From Medicago truncatula (lineage: Eukaryota; Streptophyta; Magnoliopsida; Fabales; Fabaceae), in NCBI RefSeq assembly GCF_003473485.1, contig NC_053045.1, positions 3,684,501 through 3,748,500 of the forward strand: a DNA stretch of 64,000 bases, written 5' to 3'. The notes under the pieces are model-generated. The model had not been told where the DNA came from. It worked only from the letters and a program-made list of their open reading frames with translations, and ran no database searches. The position numbers were made by a program, and so were the translations under genes. The stretch's first letter is position 1, and every line of letters begins with the position of its first letter. Of this stretch, positions 44,882 to 55,479 are shown piece by piece.

Positions 44882-45222
44882 GACAATCCACAACATAGCA
44901 TCCTAAATTAGGTGCTTACATTTATTTCATATGTCCACATCACTCATTTTACGGTAATACTTAATAAGCACCATTTTTCTCCAACCCAACACCTCAAAAT
45001 AAATTATTAAATAGGTCCCACAAATAATTTTATATCATTACATTTTTTACAATATTTATTTATTTTATTAAGATTTATTAAATGAGACCCATGAAAAATG
45101 AAGAGAGAGAGTGCTTTCATAGCCACCCATCTCCATAGCCACCCATATATTATTCTCCACAATGGGGGTGCCTATTTAATGTGATGCTAAATAGGTGAAG
45201 CACCCCACCGTTGTGGATGGTC
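44882..45222. mobile_element. Tourist-type MITE inside the outer Mutator-like element
   Basis: 341 bp, ends GACAATCCACAACATAGC and, reversed, GACCATCCACAACGGTGG, flanked by TAA (44879-44881, 45223-45225). The ends resemble those of the Harbinger element at 40627, so that family's transposase could mobilise it. Confidence 0.85.
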
Positions 45223-45420
45223 TAAGTACTTGTACATACTGATATGACAATATGTAAGTATATTAAAGGACTAATATAAAAATATTAATGAAATATTTTA
45301 ACATCTGAAACTATTTTGACTAACGAATTGCACAATCAACGACTATTTTAATTTTTTTATACATTATGGAGTATTGTGACTACTAAATTACATATTGAAA
45401 GACCAAAATAACTATTACCC

Positions 45421-45646
45421 TATATTTTTTGGTATTGACTATTTTGGTACATTGATGGTCGCATGTTGATATGTTTAAAAATGTTTTATTGGTATTTTGT
45501 AAAAATAAAAATAACAATTATAGTTCTCGCGGCAATTTTGAGAACATAAAATAATTCAAAAAAAATTAACATTCCTGTCCTGCTCCTGCATCTTCGTGAT
45601 CCCAATCGAACTCTCTGCAACTCAATTTCTCAAAACCCTAACCCTA
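45421..45646 (+). promoter_or_regulatory. Short upstream region of HPR2-like copy 3
   Basis: Only 226 bp separate the transposon nest from the start codon. No TATA box is clear. The leader tctcaaaaccctaacccta just before the ATG is shared with copies 1 and 2, so the duplicated unit included the 5' untranslated region. Confidence 0.4.
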
Positions 45647-48337
45647 ATGGGATTAATAGATGTTCTCCTCGTCGCTAAAGTAATTCCATACTTAGATCAA
45701 GAACTCAATAAACGCTACAATCTTTTCCGCATTTGGGATTTCCCACAAAAATCTCAACTTTTAACTCAACACGGCGCGTCGATCCGTGCGGTGGTCGGAA
45801 ATGCAAGCGCCGGCGCCGATTCTAACCTCATTGAAGCGTTGCCGAAGCTTGAGATTGTTTCCAGCTATAGCGTTGGTGTTGATATGATTGATCTTAACAT
45901 GTGTAAGGAGAAAGGGATTCGCGTAACGAATACACCTGATGTGTTGACTGATGATGTTGCTGATTTGGCTATTTGTTTGATCCTTACGCTTCTTCGGAGG
46001 ATTTTGGAATGTGATCGATTTGTTAGAAGTGGAAATTGGAAGCGCGGTGATTATAAGTTGACAACTAAGGTAAATCGCTAATGATTAAGTTTCTATATTG
46101 ATGTTGCTTTTTATGATGTTGATATTGTGAAAATTTGTGGTCTAATTCTATGGGTTTGTTTGGCAAGTTCCATTTTTGAGGTTATAGTTTATTGTTTATA
46201 TGTCTTATAAGTTCATTTGACTGAAAAGACATGTTTGGTAACAGTCACTTTATTGCGAGTTTATAGCTTATTTTTACTAACTTATAGCGTTTTTTGATAA
46301 GCTAATTCAAGTAGCTTATAGCTTATCATTATATATCCAAATTTTACCCCTGTATTCTTAATCGAAAAGAATTAGATATATTATTTTTATGTCATTTCAT
46401 ATTTATAAGTTAATTCAACTGGTAAATTTACCAAACACTACAAATTTACCAGGCAGAGTGTATTAAGTCTTGTTGTGTTTAGGGTTTTATCACATTTCAC
46501 GATTGTTAATATTGTGAAAAACTAATAGTGGCGAGTTTGACAAAATCACAATGGCAGCATGGTTTTTGTTGGAGCTCTAGCATTTGCTAAAATCACGACA
46601 GAAACAGTTTTAGGTCAGAACATGAATTAAAAATGTTTTAGGTAGGAGTTTTAAATTGTGGTTCGCAACTGCAGCCATAATAGAAGAGTTTTGGAGCTCT
46701 CTGCAGGACTGCACTGGCATCACAATGATGATGTTAACTGCATCGGCTGCATTTGGTTGCAATATCAAGGGTTGGAGTATAGTAGTGCTCTATTAGGGCC
46801 TCTTTATCTCCTCTCTTCATCATGGTTATCGATCTCGCAAGTTGACTTGTATGAGTTGATGTTTCTAGATTAGAAAATTCAGTACCATACAAACTCGTGC
46901 TTTAGCAAACTCTGTTGAATTAATACGAAGCATAGGGCCTTGTTCATATATCATACTTTGAGTTTATACTCAAGTAGGTGAGTTTGATAAAAAGACAACA
47001 TAAGAATCAATATCATGTTATTCATTGTAGGGTTTCTACATTTTTGTTCCCTCTCAGTGCTTCCCTGCAAAATGAAGCTGGATTTGCCATTTCTGAATCT
47101 CACATAGTTAGGAGTTGTGAATCACATGAATTGCATGGTTTGAGTTCAGTCATGGGTGCATCCCAAAAACAAACCACCTTGCGTGACTTGGTTTTAAAAT
47201 GTTTTTGCTTATGTCATTTGTTTTTACTTAACAATGTGATTTTTCATGATAATGTATCTTATGATTCATAATAAGATTCAATTAATTTGGAAAATAAGTT
47301 TTCATATTCACAATTTAAATCTCGATTTGATAACCTTGGTTCCCGCCTTACCACCCAAGACCTACTCAATTGTTCACTCCTTTTTTGGCAATCTTCCAAC
47401 AACCCCCAGTAGAAACATCTGTCTAGTGATCCAATTCACTCATGAAGAGTCACCACTGCATAAAAGCAAACCTGTGGTGCTGCTCTTGCCATTAATAGGT
47501 TCTTTTAACAATACTTTTATATTTGGTAAACATGTCGAGTCTGCAAAAGCTGTACTAGTTTGCGCAGACTCTCGAGTTTGACAAGCTACAGATATTTCAA
47601 TACTTACAAATTTGTAATCTTTTATAAAACAGTGAAAAACATTTAAAAATTGGACGCAGTGATCTATCATCATGTTGCAAGGGTTGCAAAGCTTCAATCA
47701 TATAATCGTGTCACACTGTTCATTAAAATTGGTTATGTGGATTCTCATGTCGGACCCTCCCCCTTTCATTTTCCAACCTGAAAATTATTTGTTTTTTCAT
47801 TTGGTATTTTCGTTGCAGTTCTCTGGGAAAACCATTGGCATTATTGGAATGGGAAGGATTGGCACAGCAGTTGCCAAGAGAGCTGAAGGTTTTAATTGTT
47901 CAATATGTTACTATTCTAGAACTCAAAAGCAGGAACCAAAATACAAGTACTATCCAAGCCTTATTGAGTTAGCATCCAACTGCGACATACTGGTTGTTGC
48001 CTGCCCTCTTACAGAGGAAACTCATCACATCATCAACCGGGAGGTCATTAATGCACTTGGTCCGAAGGGTGTCCTAATTAACATTGGCCGAGGTAAGCAT
48101 GTTGATGAGCCAGAGCTCGTCTCTGCATTGCTTGAAGGTCGTTTGGGTGGTGCTGGACTTGATGTGTATGAAAACGAGCCTCATGTTCCCGAAGAACTAT
48201 TTGGGCTAGAAAATGTTGTCTTATTGCCTCATATTGGAAGCGGCACGGTAGAAACTCGGGCTGCCATGGCCGACCTTCTTCTTGGAAACTTGGAGGCTCA
48301 TTTCCTTGGAAAGCCACTGTTAACTCCTTTGGTTTAA
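45647..48337 (+). CDS. HPR2: HPR2-type hydroxypyruvate/glyoxylate reductase, copy 3
   Basis: Exons 45647-46069 and 47819-48337, GT-AG intron 46070-47818; 313 aa. It is the same two-exon plan and intron position (after KLTTK) as copies 1 and 2, but on the opposite strand. GMGRIG (151-156) replaces GLGRIG, a tolerated change; the Arg (INIGRG), Glu (ENEP) and His (LLPHIG) of the active site are present. Substitutions: [13 protein letters not shown] for the usual VDKIDLxKCKEKG and DLAICLIL for DLAIGLIL, the latter in a helix near the hinge. An earlier in-frame non-ATG extension has no homology. The shared intron sequence includes a tgaatctcaca...cacatgaatt block also found in the copy 2 intron. 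It is the copy nearest the RopGEF gene. Confidence 0.94.
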
Positions 48338-49507
48338 TCTGCATGCCACTATTGAACTATGGACATAAGATTGATTGGCCGTTGACCTAGAAAATCTGAT
48401 GGAATGGCCTCCATTCAGTTACATCATCAATTAGTGACTCTTTTGATGTGGATTTGACGATTGTGAGAGCGTCAGATATATTGTTGCTTCAATGATTGTT
48501 GTAAAGAATAAGTGAGTTCATCTTAATCGTGTAACATCTTATTCTGATTATCAATCGAGATTTGTTTTGACTTTACCCAAGAAATTATCTGGTGAAATAG
48601 TTTTCGTTATTATGTTGCCTTCAAATTTTATTGCTCAACTAATAAAAATATTGTTGACACAGAATTGATACTTTGATTAGGTCGAAACTAGGGTCTAATT
48701 TTCTATTTGCAGGTTGTATTGTTCTTCAATCACAATTAATCGCGTAGACTGTGTATCTAACATGGCAAGTATAACTATTTTAAATATAAATATAATTGAA
48801 AAGTTAGTCAATTGGTGGACATGTTTTTTCTGTCATGCACTGTGCAGATTTAGGAGCAGGTGGACATGTTTGAAGTGGAGGAAAGAAGGCATTATGAAAA
48901 TAGTAGTGTGCAATTAGGATAAGGAGTATCTGCTTTTTGTACAAGGCTCTTGAGTCTATGCAATTTTCGAATTCAAAAAGTCAAGATTGGCTGCAGGTTG
49001 TGTGACAATTCCTACTTACATCGAATGTAAAAAGGTTGGCATCACAGGGAAATTTGGTGGATTGAAAGCCTTATGTGATGGTTCATTGGCAATGCATATT
49101 TGTAATTCTTAAGACTTGTGTGTACTGATACATTCTGATCATAGGGGAATTTGATTTTCAAGAATGGCTCTTACTGTGTTGTTAGAGTGAAGTGTTTATA
49201 AAAACTGATTAACTATTATAACATTTGTCTATAAAAAATAGAATAAACATTATGTTCATTTTTTTTTTTTAAGTAAGAATAAACATTGTTTTTTTTTGTT
49301 TTGTTGAGGAAAATAAACATTATGTTATTTCCCATAAGAAATGCACTACTTACATGTTTTTATTTATTTTTTTTTTATTTTTTTATTTTATGGAAGCCAA
49401 GTATGTGGTTAGCAAAATCATATTTTGCTTCGGCTAAGAAACACTTGGGAAAGGGTTATAAAGAGCCTCACTCAACCATAAGGAGACATTTATTATGAAG
49501 ACTTTTA
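48338..49507. other. 3' flank of HPR2-like copy 3 and intergenic sequence
   Basis: No reading frame with protein likeness. 48640-49180 is less AT-rich and could be transcribed 3' sequence, but there is no firm signal. T runs at 49258-49390. Confidence 0.3.
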
Positions 49508-49702
49508 CTAGCAAGTAAGTGCAGTGCCCTCAAGGTACCGAGTGAGATAAACTGGTACCGCATTGTCAGGATGAACGAATTCATCACCACCATAGGCCAT
49601 CATAAAGGATGAAGCTGCTTGCTTTAAATATAAAGCGCAGAACAACCACCCAGATTTCCGACCAAGGTGAACAATGCGAATAACAACAAGATGGATCCCC
49701 AC
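49508..49702 (-). pseudogene. Short ORF, possible old viral or organellar polymerase-like fragment
   Basis: 64 codons on the minus strand, more protein-like than its surroundings (VIRIVHLGRKSGWLF, then LYLKQAASSFMMAYGG and PVYLTRYLEG). The composition faintly recalls the RNA-dependent RNA polymerase fragments of mitovirus origin found in plant nuclear and mitochondrial DNA, but this is from memory of motif style only. No catalytic motif is visible. It lies just outside the left inverted arm. Confidence 0.25.
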
Positions 49703-49734
49703 ACAGAGTTCCTTGTCATGAAAGGTTAAAATGA

Positions 49735-50228
49735 ATTGAAATTTTTATATTGTTTGCTTTTTATGGCTTTACTTTGACCTTTTGAGGGTTTGGGTTGGTC
49801 CCCCTCGTATAAAATTTTCCATATTAATATTTACGAGTAAGGTGTCATAGGACGGGGTTCTCTTTGAGGTGTCAAATTAGTTGCGATGTCCGAATCTTCC
49901 CTTGATTTCTATCCTTTCTCTTAGTTTATTAGAAAAAAAATGATTTAATAAAAAAATATATTGATCCTACCATTCGTTGTTCTTGTGCATAAATTTATTC
50001 TGACCTCAATGTTGTATTATACCTTGATGATAACTTTACCATGGTAAAAAACAATATATATTCTCCTTTACTTGCTGATAACTTTACCATGGTAAAAAAC
50101 AATATATATTCTCCTTTTACTATCATGAAAAAGGTTAAAAAAGAATTGATTTTTTTTAAGAAAGAAGTGATGAAAAGTTAGTTAAATAATATTCAATTTT
50201 CATGATTAAGTTTATTATATGGCCTATA
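49735..50228 (+). repeat. Left inverted arm, related to the NCR gene's upstream region
   Basis: The reverse complement matches 56361-56780 over about 450 bp: gctttttatggctttactttgacc, the tctttgaggtg block, aacaatatatattctcctttta, and gttatatggcctat at the inner end. Inside, a 59-bp unit with accatggtaaaaaacaatat is doubled (50029-50117). The right arm is the upstream region of the NCR gene, so this arm looks like the promoter of a second NCR copy whose coding part is gone. Confidence 0.75.
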
Positions 50229-50647
50229 TTCTCCTGATGATTCGCCGCATTTCACGGGGACTTAGCGTCAATGTATAATTGACTTTTCCCATATTTTTTA
50301 CACATTCCATTTCAGTACTGACTTGAGTGTTGTAATACTAATGTACCTGCAAGTACCTTTCATTCCACCGTGAAGACCTCGTCTCCACCGTATCGGAGCA
50401 CCTTCCGCCACCATTGCCTCCATCAGTTCCTCAGAGGACAAGTCAATTTTTACTTCTGATATGGATTTTAATCTTTGTGATGAATTTTTTTTTTGTCACA
50501 AATTGTGACGGTTATAAAAATTTCTCACTAATATTCTATGAGGCCTGTTTTTGTTATGAATTTTGGTGCGTCACTAAATCTATCACTAAAATAGTTTGTG
50601 ACAAATATTTCTTAATTCGGTGACGGATTTGTACCCTCTAAGTTTAA
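50229..50647. other. Sequence between the left arm and the SINE
   Basis: No NCR coding sequence and no gene recognised. 50480-50625 contains scattered gtcac/gtgac words, possibly a worn MITE. Confidence 0.3.
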
Positions 50648-50675
50648 TTTTTTTTTTTTTGTCAAGTAGTCTAGT

Positions 50676-50934
50676 TGTTAGACATTAATGTACAGCTGTT
50701 TCTAGATGCATCAATTTCAAAGTCAACACATCAATTTTCATATCAGTAGTTTATTGCATCAGATTGCAAATATTCATTTGAATTCATTGTGTCATTATGT
50801 TATAGTTGTAGCTTAGAATAAGTCAACAACGTCAACTTTAATTCCTCATTATTTCATTATTATTATATGGTTGTATATATACTATGTATGTAATTTGTAA
50901 TTAGAATCAATAATAATATAGCCAATTCTCTATA
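50676..50934 (+). repeat. 5' LTR of the copia element
   Basis: Starts TGTTAGACATT and ends CTCTATA; the end is TA rather than CA. TATA-like ttgtatatatactatg lies near 50870. Reads the same as the 3' LTR at every base I compared. Confidence 0.93.
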
Positions 50935-50945
50935 TGGTATCAGAC
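50935..50945 (+). promoter_or_regulatory. Primer binding site of the copia element
   Basis: TGGTATCAGAC directly after the 5' LTR, complementary to initiator tRNA-Met. Confidence 0.9.
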
Positions 50946-50990
50946 TTAGCCTTAGCCTAACAGCATCTCACGATCCATACATCCTTCACT

Positions 50991-52230
50991 ATGGCAGCCA
51001 CCACAAACCCAACAAAAACAAGTCTTCTTATTCATGCTTCCATCACTATTAAGCTTTCTCGAGCCAGTCATCGTGCCTGGAAACGTCAGGCTACCTCTCT
51101 TCTCTCCGGTATCCAAGACATTGGCCATATTGATGGAACCACACCTTCTCAAAGTCCCACCATTGTTACTGCTGGTGTCTCAACCCCAAATCCACAATAC
51201 ACAAATTGGTTCACTATTGACCAACTCATCATCAATCTTCTTATCTCCTTTATGACAGAAGCAGACAGTATATCATTTGCCTCCTATGACACTGCTAAAA
51301 CCTTGTGGGATGCCATTGAAGCCCAATATGCAAACACCTCTCGATCTCATGTAATGTCAATCAAAAATCAAATTCAACATTGTACCAAAGGTGAAAAATC
51401 CATCACTGATTATCTCTTTTCTGTCAAAAGTCTCGCTGATGAGTTAACTGTCATTGACAGAAAAATTTCTGATGATGATCTCACCCTCTATGTTCTCAAT
51501 GGTCTTGGTTCGGAATATCGTGATATTGCTGCCTCAATCCGAACTCGTGAGCGTCCCTTCACCTTTGAAGAGCTTCATAGTCACCTACTAGCTCATGATG
51601 AATATATTCGTCGTGAATCTCAAGTGGAAATCTAGATTCCAACATCAAACTTTGCTCAAAGAAACTCAAAGAATGATGGTATATTACCATCACCAGCATA
51701 TGGTCGTGGTAACTCCTCCCTCCACACAAGAGGTTCCAATCATGGTCGTGGTTATGGCCAGTCACGCAAGTCTCGAGGCTTCAACCCTCGTGGAAATAGA
51801 CCACCTCCACGTTGCCAATATTGTTCAGCTATAGGACACATTGCACGTTACTGCCCAGAAATTTCTAAATCCAGCAATCCTCCAATAGCTCAGTATGCAT
51901 CTGCTTCCTCCACCACTCCTAACTGGGTGTTTGACACTGGAGCTAGCCATCATGTTGCCAACAGCCTGAACAATATGCACATCCATTCAGAATATGATGG
52001 TCCAGAGGAAGTTCAAATTGGTGATGGTACAGGTTTAAAAATTTCTCATGTTGGCTCTACCCCACTCCCCACACAAAATACTATTTTCAATCTAAAAAAT
52101 ATTCTATGTGTTCCTCATGCAAAACACAATCTAATTTCTGTCTCTAAGTTTTGCAAATCTAACAATGTTTATGTTGAATTTCATTCTTCTTTTTTTTGTG
52201 TGAAGGATCAGGTAACGGGGGCGGTATTGG
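50991..52230 (+). pseudogene. Copia gag and protease region, one stop codon
   Basis: From the ATG at 50991 the frame encodes a UBN2-type gag (AWKRQATSLLSGIQDIGH, ITDYLFSVKSLADEL). An in-frame TAG at 51633-51635 interrupts it. The same frame then continues with a Gly/Arg-rich stretch, the zinc knuckle CQYCSAIGHIARYC (C-X2-C-X4-H-X4-C) and the protease motif WVFDTGASHHV with its catalytic Asp. Near 52218-52230 the frame shifts by one base into the integrase-RT frame. Gag binds RNA and forms particles; protease matures the polyprotein. Confidence 0.88.
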
Positions 52231-55111
52231 TGATCTATACATTTACAACCCAAATTTCACATCACCTACTGCCTTATCAACTGTCACTTCAACTGTCTCC
52301 CTCTGGCATGCTAGATTTGGTCATCCATCCCCTAGAGTCCTTACACAAATGTTGTCAAATTGTGGTGTGTCTAGGAATTTTAACAACAAATCTTTGCATT
52401 GTAATTCCTGCTCTATTAATAAAAGTCATAAACTTCCTTTTTCTATATCTTCAATACAAACTTTCTCTCCATTTGAACTCATTTTCTCTGATGTTTGGGG
52501 ACCATCCCCTATAACGTCCATCAATGGTTACAAGTATTATCTTGTCTTTGTTGACCATTTCACTCGCTACACGTGGATTTATCCACTTAAAAACAAAACT
52601 GATGTAGCTATCATATTTCCTCAATTTCATTCTAAAATTGAAAACTTTTTCTCCCACAAAGTCAAATCTATTTACACTGATGGTGGAACTGAATACTTTA
52701 AACTCAAGCCATACTTCAATACACATGGAATATCCCATTACATTAGCCCACCTTATACTCCTGAACACATTGGCATTGCTGAACGCAAACACCGCCATAT
52801 AGTAGAAACTGCTCTCACACTTCTCTCTCACTCTTCTGTACCTCAAACATTCTGGTGTTATGCTTTTCAAATGGCAGTTCACCTAATTAATTGTATGCCC
52901 ACTCCTCAATGTCACAACAAATGTCCTCATGAAATCCTTTTTGGTTCCAAACCCAATTATCTCAATCTTCGTGTTTTTGGGAGTCTTTGTTATCCTTGGT
53001 TGCGTCCTTACTCTAAACATAAGCTATCTAATAGAAGTATGCCTTGTGTATTTCTAGGTCCTTCTAATCAGCATCATGCCTATCAATGTTATCACATTCC
53101 CACCAAAAAACTTTACCTTTCAAGACATGTTGTCTTCCACGAGTCAATTTCCCCGTTCACCTCAACCGTATGTGACTCTACAAACCCATCTCCACCATCA
53201 TCCACTAACAATCAAAATATCTCCATGTCTCGCCATCCACTAATACTTTCACAACTTCACCCCACTATCCCTCCTCATAATCCTCCACCAACCATTCCTC
53301 AAAATTCTACCACATCCATAATCACTCCCCCTGTAACTTCAAATCTTCCACATACACCTACCTCATCTGCATCCTCGACAAATCAATCTTCCCCCCAAAC
53401 ATCTATAGACTCACCATTACAGATGGACTCTCCTGCATCAGTACAACCTCTGCAACCTGTGCCTCTTCGTCCAGTCACAAGAGCAATGAACAACATTCAT
53501 AAACCGAATCCTAAGTATCTTCTCACCACCAAGCATCCTCTTCCTATCACAATTGAGCCAACATGTCTGACCCAGGCAATCAAAACAAGTGAATGGAGAG
53601 ATGCTATGAGCAATGAGTTTAATGCTTTAATCCAACAACAAACATGGGATTTGGTACCTCGACCATCTAATAAAAATCTCATTGGGTGCAAATGGGTTTA
53701 TCGAGTCAAAAGGAAAGCAAATGGTGATATTGAGAGATACAAAGCCAGATTAGTGGCGAAAGGCTTCCACCAACGACCTGGACTTGACTACACACAAACA
53801 TTCAGCCCAGTGGTTAAGCCCATCACAGTACGGTTGGTCGTTTCCTTAGCCCTACAACACAATTGGCCATTACGTCAACTAGACGTAAACAATGCTTTCT
53901 TACATGGTTCTCTAACTGAAGAAGTTTACATGCAACAACCTCCAGGTTTTATCCATCCAGATAAGCCTCACCATGTTTGTCACCTTAGAAAGTCAATATA
54001 CGGCCTCAAACAAGCACCACGGGCATGGTATCAAACTCTAAGTAAGTTTCTTTGTGACTATGGGTTTGCTAATTCCAAATCTGATTCATCTCTGTTTGTC
54101 TTTCGTAAACAAGGCATGGTACTATACACGTTAGTATACGTAGATGATATAATTATCACAGGGAATTCCACTGCTAAAGTGAATGAGTGTATCAGCAAAC
54201 TTGCTTCTTCCTTCTCCATCAAAGATCTAGGTTCATTGCACTACTTCCTTGGTGTTGAAGTCATTCCAACCTCCACAGGCCTATTCCTTTCCCAACATAA
54301 GTATATAGCTGATCTTCTTGAAAGGACAAAAACGACAGATGCCAAGGCTGTACTCACTCCACTCTCCACTTCCATTGCCCTAACAAAAGATGATAGTTCG
54401 CCAAATACTGATGCTACCTTTTATCGTATTACCATAGGCAGCCTCCAATATTTGTCCACGACACGGCTTGACATTGCTTTCCCTGTCAATAAACTTGCTC
54501 AGTTTATGCAAAAACCAACAACTACTCATCTTACAGCACTAAAGAGAATTCTTCGCTATCTCAAAGGAACTATTTTTCATGGTCTCCTTCTTCAGAAACC
54601 AGCCACGTCTTCACTCATAGCATACAGTGATGCTGATTGGGCCGGAAATAAGGATGATTACACCTCAACATCTGCTCATCTTGTCTACTTTGGATCTAAC
54701 CTCATCTCGTGGAAATCATCTAAACAAAGAGCAGTAGCAAGATCTTCTACAGAAGCAGAATATAGAGCATTAGCCAACACTGCAGCTGAAATATCTTGGA
54801 TAAACTCCCTTCTCAATGAATTAGGAGTATCATCTTCCTTAACACCAATTATCCTTTGTGACAATCTCAGTGCCACATATCTTACTCAAAATCCGGTATA
54901 TCACACTCGCATGAAACACATCTCCATTGACATTCATTTTGTTCGTGATCTAGTCCAACAAGGGAAACTCAAAATTCAGCATGTCAGCACTACTGATCAA
55001 TTAGCAGATTGTCTCACAAAACCTCTCTCAAAAGGTCGACATCATTATCTACGAAACAAGATTGGAGTTTCTGACGGCACTCCAACCTTGCGGGGGCGTG
55101 TTAGACATTAA
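52196..55111 (+). CDS. Copia pol: integrase, reverse transcriptase, RNase H
   Basis: A 971-codon open frame; true pol sequence starts about residue 10, after the frameshift. In order: GAG-pre-integrase with the HHCC zinc site (LWHARFGHPS, CNSCSINKSHK), integrase core with Asp in FSDVWGP, Asp in YTDGGTEYF and Glu in GIAERKHRH, a Pro/Ser/Thr-rich linker (about 330-440), reverse transcriptase (WVYRVKRKANGDIERYKARL through YVDDIIITG, about 648-656, with the catalytic Asp pair), and RNase H (SDADWAGNKDDYTS, STEAEYRAL). LADCLTKPLSKGRHH near the end is the usual copia close. The frame runs just into the 3' LTR (stop at 55109-55111). Confidence 0.92.
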   Translation: MCEGSGNGGGIGDLYIYNPNFTSPTALSTVTSTVSLWHARFGHPSPRVLTQMLSNCGVSRNFNNKSLHCNSCSINKSHKLPFSISSIQTFSPFELIFSDVWGPSPITSINGYKYYLVFVDHFTRYTWIYPLKNKTDVAIIFPQFHSKIENFFSHKVKSIYTDGGTEYFKLKPYFNTHGISHYISPPYTPEHIGIAERKHRHIVETALTLLSHSSVPQTFWCYAFQMAVHLINCMPTPQCHNKCPHEILFGSKPNYLNLRVFGSLCYPWLRPYSKHKLSNRSMPCVFLGPSNQHHAYQCYHIPTKKLYLSRHVVFHESISPFTSTVCDSTNPSPPSSTNNQNISMSRHPLILSQLHPTIPPHNPPPTIPQNSTTSIITPPVTSNLPHTPTSSASSTNQSSPQTSIDSPLQMDSPASVQPLQPVPLRPVTRAMNNIHKPNPKYLLTTKHPLPITIEPTCLTQAIKTSEWRDAMSNEFNALIQQQTWDLVPRPSNKNLIGCKWVYRVKRKANGDIERYKARLVAKGFHQRPGLDYTQTFSPVVKPITVRLVVSLALQHNWPLRQLDVNNAFLHGSLTEEVYMQQPPGFIHPDKPHHVCHLRKSIYGLKQAPRAWYQTLSKFLCDYGFANSKSDSSLFVFRKQGMVLYTLVYVDDIIITGNSTAKVNECISKLASSFSIKDLGSLHYFLGVEVIPTSTGLFLSQHKYIADLLERTKTTDAKAVLTPLSTSIALTKDDSSPNTDATFYRITIGSLQYLSTTRLDIAFPVNKLAQFMQKPTTTHLTALKRILRYLKGTIFHGLLLQKPATSSLIAYSDADWAGNKDDYTSTSAHLVYFGSNLISWKSSKQRAVARSSTEAEYRALANTAAEISWINSLLNELGVSSSLTPIILCDNLSATYLTQNPVYHTRMKHISIDIHFVRDLVQQGKLKIQHVSTTDQLADCLTKPLSKGRHHYLRNKIGVSDGTPTLRGRVRH

Positions 55112-55357
55112 TGTACAGCTGTTTCTAGATGCATCAATTTCAAAGTCAACACATCAATTTTCATATCAGTAGTTTATTGCATCAGATTGCAAATATTCAT
55201 TTGAATTCATTGTGTCATTATGTTATAGTTGTAGCTTAGAATAAGTCAACAACGTCAACTTTAATTCCTCATTATTTCATTATTATTATATGGTTGTATA
55301 TATACTATGTATGTAATTTGTAATTAGAATCAATAATAATATAGCCAATTCTCTATA
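55099..55357 (+). repeat. 3' LTR of the copia element
   Basis: 259 bp, reads as identical to the 5' LTR; preceded by the purine tract gcgggggcg and followed by the target duplication ctagt. Confidence 0.93.
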
Positions 55358-55479
55358 CTAGTGGCTAGAATTCACCTTATAATGTGAATAAGTAGGGAGT
55401 CCGGGGTTCGAACCCCGGCCTTTGCATATAATAATGCATTGTCCTACCAACTGAGCTATGTTCACGGAACTAAGTTTAA

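Larger units (their letters stand above)
39149..45420. mobile_element. Outer Mutator-like element of the nest
   Basis: Ends GGGATAATAATCACTTTGG and, reversed, GGGTAATAGTTATTTTGG; the arms continue inward for over 100 bp (for example aaaatagtcattgattgtg against its partner near 45330). Flanks tatatttctt and tatatttttt look like a target duplication with one change. Without the elements inside, only a few hundred bases remain. It has no transposase. It ends 226 bp before the start codon of HPR2-like copy 3. Confidence 0.75.
50676..55357 (+). mobile_element. Full-length Ty1/copia retrotransposon, young
   Basis: 4682 bp. Two 259-bp LTRs (50676-50934, 55099-55357) that read as identical by eye, and a perfect target duplication ctagt (50671-50675, 55358-55362). 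A primer binding site TGGTATCAGA follows the 5' LTR directly, and a purine-rich gcgggggcg precedes the 3' LTR. Domain order is gag, protease, integrase, RT, RNase H, as in copia. The short LTRs suggest the Ale/Retrofit group. One stop and one frameshift break the polyprotein, so this copy may need help despite its youth. Confidence 0.93.
50648..55469 (-). mobile_element. tRNA-derived SINE, split by the copia element
   Basis: Minus orientation. The head at 55469-55363 carries A box ATAGCTCAGTTGGTAGG and B box GGGGTTCGAACCCC; the tail continues beyond the copia insertion at 50670-50648, ending in an A-run (T run on the plus strand). The target duplication is ctaagtttaa (50638-50647 and again at 55470-55479). 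Removing the copia element and one ctagt leaves a SINE of about 135 bp. The head folds partly like tRNA but has no matching acceptor stem. Confidence 0.8.

Noticed and set aside
50480..50630. CACTA element next to the left arm
   Set aside because: Only scattered gtcac words; no CACTA ends and no 3-bp duplication.
52451..52882. 143-codon minus-strand ORF
   Set aside because: Antisense of the copia integrase region with no likeness of its own.
55395..55469. tRNA gene on the minus strand (A and B boxes, partial cloverleaf)
   Set aside because: The T arm and D arm are convincing but the two ends do not pair as an acceptor stem, and the sequence is the head of a SINE with target duplications.
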